A stretch of 64,000 bases of DNA from Erythrobacter sp. YT30 (GTDB lineage: Bacteria; Pseudomonadota; Alphaproteobacteria; Sphingomonadales; Sphingomonadaceae): positions 434,001 through 498,000 of the forward strand of contig NZ_LMAF01000001.1 of the NCBI RefSeq assembly GCF_001542875.1, in the 5' to 3' direction. Of the stretch, positions 36,739 through 44,149 are shown in pieces. How positions within the stretch are numbered: the first letter of the stretch is position 1; each line of letters begins with the position of its first letter. The notes beneath the pieces were generated by a model. The model was not told where the DNA came from and made no database searches. It saw only the letters and a program-made list of their open reading frames with translations. The translations under genes were made by a program, and so were the position numbers.

Positions 36739-38106
36739 ATGGCTAAGGCGAAAAAGCGATATGTTTGCGCAAATTGTGGCTCGGTAACTCCGCGCTGGCA
36801 GGGGCAATGCGGGGAATGCGGGGAATGGAACACTCTCACCGAAGATGCTCCTGCAACGGTCTTCTCGCAAAAGCATGATTTGTCTCGCGGGGGACGCGGC
36901 ATTGAGTTTGTGCCTCTCAACAAACCGACTGAATTGCCCGTTCGCAAATCCACCGGGCTTGCCGAGTTTGATAGAGCGCTGGGAGGAGGGCTGGTGCCCG
37001 GTTCTGCCGTTCTTATGGGCGGTGATCCGGGCATCGGAAAATCAACCCTGCTGCTTCAGACAGCGGCTACCATTGCGAGAGGCGGAAATGATGTCGTCTA
37101 CGTAAGCGGCGAAGAAGCAGCGGGCCAGGTGCGTCTTCGCGCAACACGACTGGGGGTTGCCGATGCGCCGATCAGGCTCGCATCCGAAACGTCGGTGCGC
37201 GATATCCTCACCACTCTGGGATCAGGCGAGCCACCTGCTTTGCTTGTCATTGATTCAATCCAAACCATGCACTCCGACACTATCGAAGGTGCACCGGGCA
37301 CTGTCAGCCAGGTGCGCGGGTGTGCTCTCGAATTGATCCGTTTTGCAAAAGAGCATGGAACCGCGCTCGTGCTGGTTGGGCATGTGACCAAGGATGGCAA
37401 TATCGCCGGGCCCCGCGTGCTTGAACACATGGTCGATGTGGTGATGAGTTTTGAAGGCGAGCGCTCACACCAATACCGCATTTTGCGTGCGCTAAAGAAC
37501 CGTTTCGGTGCAGTGGATGAAATCGGTGTGTTCTCAATGGCGAGCGAGGGGCTGGAGGAAGTTTCTAACCCTTCAATGCTGTTCCTCTCTGGCCGCGATC
37601 AACCATTGGCAGGAAGCTCCGTTTTCCCAGCGCTTGAAGGAACGCGGCCGGTGCTGGTGGAGATTCAGGCGCTAATTGTACGGCTTCAATCGGGCGCAAC
37701 ACCGCGCCGTGCAGTTGTGGGATGGGACAATGGCAGGCTGGCAATGCTTCTTGCCGTGCTGGAATCGCGCTGCGGGCTCAATTTTTCCTCGGCCGAGGTT
37801 TATCTCAATATTGCGGGCGGATATCGGCTCTCCGATCCGGCAGCCGATCTCGCCGTGGCCGCCGCTCTCGTGTCGGCGCTCGCAGACAAGCCGCTGCCCG
37901 ACAAATCAGTCTGGTTTGGCGAAGTGTCACTCGCAGGCGAGGTGCGCCCCGTTTCCCATTCCGATCTGCGAGTGCGAGAAGCGGCCAAGCTTGGCTTTGC
38001 CTTGGGCTTCGGGCCAAAAGACAGCAAAGTACAGCCATCTTCACTCAATTATAACCCTGTTGGTCAATTGGCGAACCTCGTTGACCGCGTGATGCGCACA
38101 GCATAA
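36739..38106 (+). CDS. radA: DNA repair protein RadA (Sms)
   Basis: A 455-aa branch-migration ATPase. It has the N-terminal zinc finger (Cys10, Cys13, Cys24, Cys27), the RecA-like Walker A GDPGIGKS at 95-102, the RadA-specific KNRFG motif, and a Lon-like C-terminal domain. It helps recombinational repair. cvpA follows after 31 bp. Confidence 0.97.
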   Translation: MAKAKKRYVCANCGSVTPRWQGQCGECGEWNTLTEDAPATVFSQKHDLSRGGRGIEFVPLNKPTELPVRKSTGLAEFDRALGGGLVPGSAVLMGGDPGIGKSTLLLQTAATIARGGNDVVYVSGEEAAGQVRLRATRLGVADAPIRLASETSVRDILTTLGSGEPPALLVIDSIQTMHSDTIEGAPGTVSQVRGCALELIRFAKEHGTALVLVGHVTKDGNIAGPRVLEHMVDVVMSFEGERSHQYRILRALKNRFGAVDEIGVFSMASEGLEEVSNPSMLFLSGRDQPLAGSSVFPALEGTRPVLVEIQALIVRLQSGATPRRAVVGWDNGRLAMLLAVLESRCGLNFSSAEVYLNIAGGYRLSDPAADLAVAAALVSALADKPLPDKSVWFGEVSLAGEVRPVSHSDLRVREAAKLGFALGFGPKDSKVQPSSLNYNPVGQLANLVDRVMRTA

Positions 38107-38137
38107 CCCGGTCCTATGGGATTGAAACGGGTGAGCT

Positions 38138-38668
38138 ATGGCGGGCTTTGACGCTCTTGTTCTGATCATTGTTGGTGTTGCGGCGATCGGCGGCTTTATG
38201 CGCGGATTGGTGCAAGAAGTGCTTTCGCTGGCCTCATGGGTTTTGGCCGCGTTTTCGATCTATTATCTGCACACTCCGCTGACCGAGCAGCTTGATGAGC
38301 TCTACGACGTGCAGCCAGCAACATCGCTCCTGGCTTTCGCGCTTTTGCTGCTCATTCCGTATGCTGCGATGAAAGTTATTGCGAACAATGCGGGTGAGGC
38401 ATCGCGCAATTCGATCCTAGGACCGATTGACCGCGTTCTTGGATTTGGCTTTGGCGCCGTCAAGGGCGCGCTGATCACAGTATTTGCGTTCTCCGTTCTG
38501 GTGCTCGGCTTTGATACGGTTTGGGGCTATCAAGGACGCCCGACATGGATCACCGAAGCGCGTACCTATCAGGCCGCTGATGCGTTTTCGCGGCAATTGG
38601 TCGCCATGATCGACGAACGCCGCGCTGCCTTGCGCGGAGAGGCTGAAGAAAGCGCGACAGAAGAGTGA
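38138..38668 (+). CDS. cvpA: CvpA family membrane protein
   Basis: A 176-aa protein with four hydrophobic segments. The opening FDALVLIIVGVAAIGGFMRGLVQEVLSL and later LGPIDRVLGFGFGAVKGALI segment are the CvpA marks. The family is needed for colicin V export and envelope stress tolerance in Enterobacteria; its real activity is unclear. The last codons overlap the next gene (GTGA). Confidence 0.88.
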   Translation: MAGFDALVLIIVGVAAIGGFMRGLVQEVLSLASWVLAAFSIYYLHTPLTEQLDELYDVQPATSLLAFALLLLIPYAAMKVIANNAGEASRNSILGPIDRVLGFGFGAVKGALITVFAFSVLVLGFDTVWGYQGRPTWITEARTYQAADAFSRQLVAMIDERRAALRGEAEESATEE

Positions 38669-39114
38669 ACACAAGAGCAGCGAGCGACAGTTCGAAACTC
38701 TATACGCCGCGCCTTTTGGGCCTTGCGGCAAGCCTTTACGGATTTCCCTTTGATGAGAACGCGCCATTTGTAGGCGAGGCTCGCTCAAAAACCTGTGGGA
38801 GCGCAATCAGTGTTAGCGTCGAAACTCGCTCTGATGGCGCGATTACCCGCACCGGTATGGCGGTTAAAGCCTGCGCGATAGGTCAAGGCTCGGCGGCCAT
38901 TCTCGCAGAAGGAGCACGAGGACGAAGCGCGCAAGACATTGCCGCGACAACTCGCCAGATTGAGGCATGGTTGCAAAACCAGGGACCGCTTCCGGACTGG
39001 CCCAGTTTCGATGCGCTTGAACCAGCGCTCCCGCATTCCGGCCGCCACGGCGCGCTCCTCATTCCATGGATAGCTATCAATGATGCGCTTTCTTCTCATT
39101 CTCGGCCAAGCTAG
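38665..39114 (+). CDS. IscU/NifU-like iron-sulfur scaffold family protein
   Basis: A 149-aa protein matching a short sphingomonad family annotated as iron-sulfur cluster assembly scaffold. Residues LYTPRLLGLAASLYGFP lead to GEARSKTCGSAI (Cys near 44) and VKACAIGQGSAAI (Cys near 69), which correspond to the first two IscU cysteines; a third is not evident. The C-terminal PLPDWPSFDAL and HGALLIPW are typical. GTG start overlaps the cvpA stop by 4 bp. Whether it holds a cluster is unproven. Confidence 0.72.
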   Translation: MNTRAASDSSKLYTPRLLGLAASLYGFPFDENAPFVGEARSKTCGSAISVSVETRSDGAITRTGMAVKACAIGQGSAAILAEGARGRSAQDIAATTRQIEAWLQNQGPLPDWPSFDALEPALPHSGRHGALLIPWIAINDALSSHSRPS

Positions 39115-39168
39115 GGCTGCAGGCCAAATCACGCTACAACCGTCCGGATCAATGGGAATGGGGAATCC

Positions 39169-40836
39169 ATGTCAACGACACCAATAACCAGTGAAGCAGG
39201 CGCGCTTGCGGATCGCGAACCCAGCGCCAGCGAGATCAGGCTTGTCGTAGGTGCATCTAGCGCTGGCACCGTGTTCGAATGGTACGATTTCTTTATCTAC
39301 GGAACGCTGGCCTACATCTTGAAAGACGCCTTCTACGATGTCGAAAACGATACACTGGCGCTGCTTCTTGTCTGGTCTACGTTCGCCGTCGGCTTCGCAT
39401 TTCGGCCGATCGGAGCGATCCTTTTTGGTTTTCTGGGCGACAGGTTGGGCCGCAAATACACGTTTCTTGTCACCGTGACCTTGATGGGGATTGCCACTGC
39501 TGGCGTCGGTTTGATCCCCACGGTTGCTACGATTGGTGTGGCAGCGCCCATTATCGTGATCTTGCTGCGCGTCATTCAGGGCCTTGCCCTTGGGGGAGAG
39601 TATGGTGGGGCGGCCATCTATGTCGCTGAACACGCGCCGCCGGATAAGCGCGGATATTACACAAGCTATATTCAGGCCAGCGTTGCCGGCGGTTTCGTCC
39701 TTTCGATACTCGTGATTATCGGCTGCCGGTTCTTGATCCCGGCGGATGATTTCGTTGAATGGGGCTGGCGGGTGCCATTCCTGCTTTCAATTCTTCTGCT
39801 CGCCATCTCCTTGTGGATGCGACTGATGCTTTCGGAAAGCCCGGTATTCCAGGCGATGAAGGCAGCGGGGGAAACATCGGGCAACCCTTTCGTCGAGAGC
39901 TTCACCTATCCGGGCAACAAGAAGCGCATTTTCGTTGCGCTCTTCGGAGTAACCGGCATCCTGACGACCATCTGGTACACCGCGTTCTTCTCAGGAATGA
40001 ACTTCTTGCGCGGGCCGATGCATGTTGATGACGGAGCGGTTGAGCTGCTCTTGCTAGTTGCAGGCGCGATTTCCATGGTGTTCTATGTCATCGTGGGCAA
40101 ATGGTCGGACAAAGTGGGCCGAAAACTGCCCATCATGATCGGGGCCATTGCAACACTGGTGCTGTTGTTCCCCGCGTTCTGGGGGCTGGGCAGTCTAGCC
40201 AATCCATCGCTGGCCAAGGCTGCGGAAGCCAATCCGGTTGCTGTGAGCGGGCCTGAATGTGTCACCGATCCATTTGCGGAGCTTTTCGACCGCGAACAGA
40301 CCGCGTGCGGCAAAGTTCTTGAAACGCTGACCGCATCGGGTGTGACTTACACGTTGAATGAGGGTGAAGCTCTCGCGCTGACAGTCGGCGGCGATCAAAT
40401 TGCGATTGATCCCGATTGGCTGAGCGAAGGCGAAGATGCCAATAAGGCTCGCGTCTCAGGTCTTAGAGAAGCGCTCAGCGCCTATGGATTTGATTTCACC
40501 AAGCAGCAGCCGGACACTGCAAATTTCCTTGGCATTGTGGCCGTTCTCTTGGGCTTGGGATTCTTGTCCGCACTGACATACGGATCCGTCGCGGCGCTGT
40601 TGTCCGAAATGTTTCCGCCCAAAATCCGATACTCCTCAATGTCGATTCCGTATCACATTGGCGCAGGGTATCTCGGCGGATTTCTTCCGCTTATTGCCGG
40701 GGTGATCGTCGCGAGCACAGGTGATATCTATTCTGGTCTGTGGTACACGTGGGCAGTCGTTGCTTTTGGTGTGCTGGTGGCTTGGTGGGGTCTTCCAAGT
40801 GGACCGCCTAAAGATTTCGAAGATGAACCCGCCTGA
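39169..40836 (+). CDS. MHS-type MFS transporter with large soluble insertion
   Basis: A 555-aa proton-symporter-type MFS protein (ShiA/ProP/KgtP group): VFEWYDFFIYG in TM1, then RPIGAILFGFLGDRLGRK and LRVIQGLALGGEYGGA. About residues 342-452 are a hydrophilic insert between two helices in the C-terminal half, with Cys364 and Cys380 and no similarity to usual MFS loops. Similar inserts recur in relatives I recall from sphingomonads. The substrate is unknown. Its last 14 bp overlap alr. Confidence 0.85.
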   Translation: MSTTPITSEAGALADREPSASEIRLVVGASSAGTVFEWYDFFIYGTLAYILKDAFYDVENDTLALLLVWSTFAVGFAFRPIGAILFGFLGDRLGRKYTFLVTVTLMGIATAGVGLIPTVATIGVAAPIIVILLRVIQGLALGGEYGGAAIYVAEHAPPDKRGYYTSYIQASVAGGFVLSILVIIGCRFLIPADDFVEWGWRVPFLLSILLLAISLWMRLMLSESPVFQAMKAAGETSGNPFVESFTYPGNKKRIFVALFGVTGILTTIWYTAFFSGMNFLRGPMHVDDGAVELLLLVAGAISMVFYVIVGKWSDKVGRKLPIMIGAIATLVLLFPAFWGLGSLANPSLAKAAEANPVAVSGPECVTDPFAELFDREQTACGKVLETLTASGVTYTLNEGEALALTVGGDQIAIDPDWLSEGEDANKARVSGLREALSAYGFDFTKQQPDTANFLGIVAVLLGLGFLSALTYGSVAALLSEMFPPKIRYSSMSIPYHIGAGYLGGFLPLIAGVIVASTGDIYSGLWYTWAVVAFGVLVAWWGLPSGPPKDFEDEPA

Positions 40837-41863
40837 CCCGACACTCCGTCTAAAAGTTGATACTGCAGCGCTGGCGGACAATTGGCGCAACCTTGACGCA
40901 TTGTCGGGAGAAGCTGCTGCTGGCGCTGCCGTAAAAGCGGATTGCTATGGGCTTGGCGTTGAGACCTGTGTGCCTGCACTTCGGGACGCCGGATGCGAAG
41001 CGTTTTTTGTCGCACACTGCAGCGAAGTTGAAGCGGTCGCCAAGCATGTGCCAGCGCAGCAAATTGCAGTGCTGCACGGCGTGATCAATGCAGGCGAAAT
41101 CGCCTATGCTCAGGGTATCGGCGCAGCACCAGTGATCAATTCGCTAGACCAAGCCAGCGCATGGTCTGCAGCTGGTGGCGGCATGTGCCACCTGATGGTG
41201 GACACCGGGATCAACCGCCTTGGCGTCGCTCCAGCTGAAATTGGCAATTCGGCGGTCCAAGCTCTCGAAATCGATACCCTGCTGTCGCACCTCGCCTGCG
41301 CGGATGAAGACAGCGACAAGAATGCACAGCAATTGGCTGCATTCGAGGAGGTGCGCAACACTGTTCCCCATGCGCGCGCAAGCCTTGCGAACAGCGCCGG
41401 GATTGCGCTTGGATCAGCATACGCTTTCGACCTAACTCGCCCGGGCCTGGCGCTCTACGGCGGCGTTCCGCGACCTGAGCTTGATGGCTCAATCAGGCAG
41501 GTCGCACACGTCGAGGCCGCCATCCTGCAAACCCGGACGATTACAGCCGGTGATACCGTCGGTTACAACGCCCAGTTTCGCGCCGAGAAGGATATGCGCG
41601 TTGCCACCGTTTCGCTCGGCTATGCTGACGGGTTCATGCGATCGCGCGGCCCGGGAAGCCATTTGCTGCACGGCGAGAAACGACTCCCCATTCTCGGCAA
41701 GGTGTCGATGGATATGATCGTCGTCGATCTGGTCGACGCGCCCGAACTTCGCGAGGGCGATTGGCTGAGCGTGCCCTTCAATCTCAAAAATGCTGCGCAG
41801 CAAAGCGGGCTTTCGCAATACGAATTGTTGACCACGATTGGTACGCGTTTGCGCAAGTCCTGA
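40823..41863 (+). CDS. alr: alanine racemase
   Basis: A 346-aa fold-type III PLP enzyme that makes D-alanine for peptidoglycan. The PLP lysine is Lys38 in VKADCYGLG; the HLMVDTGINRLGV strand and the VGYNAQF segment that holds the second catalytic tyrosine are present. I start at ATG 40823, inside the end of the MFS gene; the open frame reaches back to 40721 without family sequence. The 14-bp overlap suggests coupling with the transporter. Confidence 0.92.
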   Translation: MNPPDPTLRLKVDTAALADNWRNLDALSGEAAAGAAVKADCYGLGVETCVPALRDAGCEAFFVAHCSEVEAVAKHVPAQQIAVLHGVINAGEIAYAQGIGAAPVINSLDQASAWSAAGGGMCHLMVDTGINRLGVAPAEIGNSAVQALEIDTLLSHLACADEDSDKNAQQLAAFEEVRNTVPHARASLANSAGIALGSAYAFDLTRPGLALYGGVPRPELDGSIRQVAHVEAAILQTRTITAGDTVGYNAQFRAEKDMRVATVSLGYADGFMRSRGPGSHLLHGEKRLPILGKVSMDMIVVDLVDAPELREGDWLSVPFNLKNAAQQSGLSQYELLTTIGTRLRKS

Positions 41864-41868
41864 GCAAT

Positions 41869-41907
41869 ATGTTGCACTGCACATTGTGCAGATGCTAAGT
41901 GCAACAT
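41869..41907. promoter_or_regulatory. nested palindromic operator upstream of phaR
   Basis: An outer inverted repeat ATGTTGCAC (41869-41877) / GTGCAACAT (41899-41907) encloses an inner palindrome CTGCAC-ATT-GTGCAG (41877-41891). PhaR proteins bind TGC-rich palindromes such as CTGC-N-GCAG and repress their own genes. The site is 22 bp before the phaR ATG, so it is a strong candidate autoregulatory operator. Confidence 0.65.
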
Positions 41908-41928
41908 AATTGAGAGCAGGGAACCTTT

Positions 41929-42498
41929 ATGGCCAAGAAAACTGACACCGCCGATGGGTATGATGGCATCATCATCAAAAAGTATGCGAACCGGCGGCTC
42001 TACAATACCAGTTCATCAAGCTACATTACGTTGGATGACCTTGCCAAAATGGTCCGCGACAATGTCGAATTTAAAGTGCTCGATGCAAAATCCAGCGAGG
42101 ATATCACGCATTCGATCCTCACCCAGATCATTATGGATGAAGAGGCAAGCGGAGAGCAAATGCTACCGGTGAGCTTTTTGCGTCAGTTGATTGGGATGTA
42201 TGGCAATTCCATGCAGGGGCTCATGCCATCCTATCTCGAAGCCAGCATGGAAAACTTTCGCGCCAATCAGGGCAAGATCCGCGAAGCATTTGAAAAAGGC
42301 ATGACTGCCAATCCCATTGCCGCGATCCATGAAACCAACATGGCGATGATGCGCGCTGCGGCGGAAACCTTTATCCCTGGCGCGGCAGCTGCTTCGAAAC
42401 GCGAACAGCAGAAGACCGACAACTCATCTGCTGAACTTGACGCGCTTCGCGAACAGATGGCGGCGATGCAAAAGAAGCTGGACGAACTTGGCAAATAA
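41929..42498 (+). CDS. phaR: polyhydroxyalkanoate synthesis repressor PhaR
   Basis: A 189-aa regulator. The N-terminal DNA-binding domain KKYANRRLYNTSSSSYITLDD and the following PHB accumulation domain (DITHSILTQIIMDEE, LPVSFLRQLIGMYG) are diagnostic. PhaR senses polyhydroxybutyrate granules and represses phasin and its own gene until granules form. The C-terminus is a predicted coiled coil. No phaC, phaA or phaP is in the window. The palindrome at 41869-41907 likely mediates autoregulation. Confidence 0.92.
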   Translation: MAKKTDTADGYDGIIIKKYANRRLYNTSSSSYITLDDLAKMVRDNVEFKVLDAKSSEDITHSILTQIIMDEEASGEQMLPVSFLRQLIGMYGNSMQGLMPSYLEASMENFRANQGKIREAFEKGMTANPIAAIHETNMAMMRAAAETFIPGAAAASKREQQKTDNSSAELDALREQMAAMQKKLDELGK

Positions 42499-42547
42499 CG
42501 CCACGCGTCGCGCGCTTTTCAAGACCATCGATTGAGCAGGAATTTCC

Positions 42548-44092
42548 GTGTCCCAAATCCGCCACGCGCTAACCGTCAAACGCGAAGACGATTTCGCCAA
42601 ATGGTATCAGGAAGTAATCTCAGCGGCCGATATGGCCGAGGAATCGGGTGTCCGCGGCTGCATGGTGATCAAGCCATGGGGCTACGGTATCTGGGAGCGT
42701 ATCCAACGCCTGCTTGATGATCGGATAAAGGCGGCGGGCGTTCAAAACACCTATTTCCCGATCTTCATCCCGCTCGCCAATTTTGAGCGTGAAGCTGACC
42801 ATGTCGAAGGCTTTGCCAAGGAAATGGCTGTCGTCACGCACCACCGTTTGATCGCGGATGGGGAAGGGGGGCTTATCCCTGATCCCGAAGCGAAGCTGGA
42901 AGAGCCTCTGGTTGTGCGCCCGACTTCCGAAACAATCATCGGTGATGCGATGGCGCGCTGGGTGCAGAGCTGGCGCGATTTGCCTCTTCTGCTCAACCAA
43001 TGGGGCAATGTGGTGCGTTGGGAAATGCGCACGCGAATGTTTCTGCGCACGAGCGAGTTTCTCTGGCAGGAAGGGCACACGGCCCATGCCACACCCGGCG
43101 ATGCAAAATCGGAGACCGAACGCGCGCTTGAGATGTATCGCGCCTGCGCGGAGGAAGACCTCGCTCTCCCTGTGATCGCCGGTGAAAAGCCCGAAAATGA
43201 GCGTTTTCCAGGTGCGGTGGAAACCTGGTCGATCGAGGCCATGATGCAGGATGGCAAAGCTCTTCAGGCGGGCACATCGCATTATCTCGGCACCAATTTT
43301 GCTGAGGCAGCCGGTATCCAATATCAGGACCGAGAAGGCACACAGCAGTTTGCGCATACGACCAGTTGGGGCGTTTCCACTCGCATGATCGGAGGGGTCA
43401 TCATGACGCACGGCGATGATGATGGCCTGCGCGTTCCACCCCGCATTGCGCCGCATCAAATCGTGATTCTCCCAATGCTGCGCGATAAGCCGGAAGATGA
43501 AGCGGTGCTTTCCTATTGCGAGGAAGTGCGCGCCTCACTTGCTTCGCAATCAGCAATGGGTGAGCCCGTCCGCGTCCTGCTCGACAAGACGCCGGGCAAA
43601 GCATCTGCCAAGCGCTGGGATTGGGTGCGAAAAGGGGCGCCGATAATCCTGGAAGTTGGTCCGCGAGATATGGAAGGCGGCAAAGTCGCTATGCTGCGCC
43701 GCGATGCCTTGTGGAATGCTGATAGCGGCAAGCCAAACATGCAATTCATCGCGCGCGAAAAGTTTGCATCTCAAGCCGCGTCATTGCTCGAAGACATTCA
43801 AGCATCACTTTTCGCCGAAGCTGCGAGCCGCCGCGATGCGAACATCACACGCGGTATCAAGGAATGGGGCGAGGTTGAGGCTTTCTATCAGGGAGGTTCA
43901 AAGTATCCGGGATGGCTCGAAGTCCAATGGTCACGGCCCACAGGCGAAGCGCTTGAAAAAGTGGTTGAGCAACTCAAGTCGCTAAAGCTCACGTTCCGCA
44001 ATGTTCCTCGCGATGCGGGAGCTGCTGACGGTGCATGCATCTTCACAGGCGAACCGGCAGTCGAACGGATACTGATCGCAAGGGCTTATTGA
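42548..44092 (+). CDS. proS: prolyl-tRNA synthetase, archaeal/eukaryotic type
   Basis: A 514-aa class II synthetase. Motif 2 is seen in RPTSETIIGDAMARW ... RWEMRTRMFLRTSEFLWQEGHTAHAT; motif 3 region includes HGDDDGLRVPPRIAPHQI. There is no bacterial INS editing domain, and the chain ends with a tyrosine (ILIARAY), as in archaeal/eukaryotic (type 3) ProRS. Most alphaproteobacteria use the shorter type 2 enzyme. GTG start at 42548. Confidence 0.93.
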   Translation: MSQIRHALTVKREDDFAKWYQEVISAADMAEESGVRGCMVIKPWGYGIWERIQRLLDDRIKAAGVQNTYFPIFIPLANFEREADHVEGFAKEMAVVTHHRLIADGEGGLIPDPEAKLEEPLVVRPTSETIIGDAMARWVQSWRDLPLLLNQWGNVVRWEMRTRMFLRTSEFLWQEGHTAHATPGDAKSETERALEMYRACAEEDLALPVIAGEKPENERFPGAVETWSIEAMMQDGKALQAGTSHYLGTNFAEAAGIQYQDREGTQQFAHTTSWGVSTRMIGGVIMTHGDDDGLRVPPRIAPHQIVILPMLRDKPEDEAVLSYCEEVRASLASQSAMGEPVRVLLDKTPGKASAKRWDWVRKGAPIILEVGPRDMEGGKVAMLRRDALWNADSGKPNMQFIAREKFASQAASLLEDIQASLFAEAASRRDANITRGIKEWGEVEAFYQGGSKYPGWLEVQWSRPTGEALEKVVEQLKSLKLTFRNVPRDAGAADGACIFTGEPAVERILIARAY

Positions 44093-44111
44093 GGCTTCAA
44101 ATTCGTTCTCG

Positions 44112-44127
44112 CTTCGACAAGCTGAGG
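44112..44127. repeat. single degenerate REP arm upstream of rnr
   Basis: CTTCGACAAGCTGAGG matches the CTTCGACAAGCTCA arm of the repeat at 20382-20395 except for one base near its end. No opposite arm is seen within the 57-bp intergenic space. Confidence 0.55.
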
Positions 44128-44149
44128 CAGTACGGCTAAGGCGCGAGCA

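Noticed and set aside
42620..43459. Long minus-strand open frame (279 codons) inside proS
   Set aside because: Antisense shadow of a clearly recognised gene; no ribosome site and no family-like sequence.
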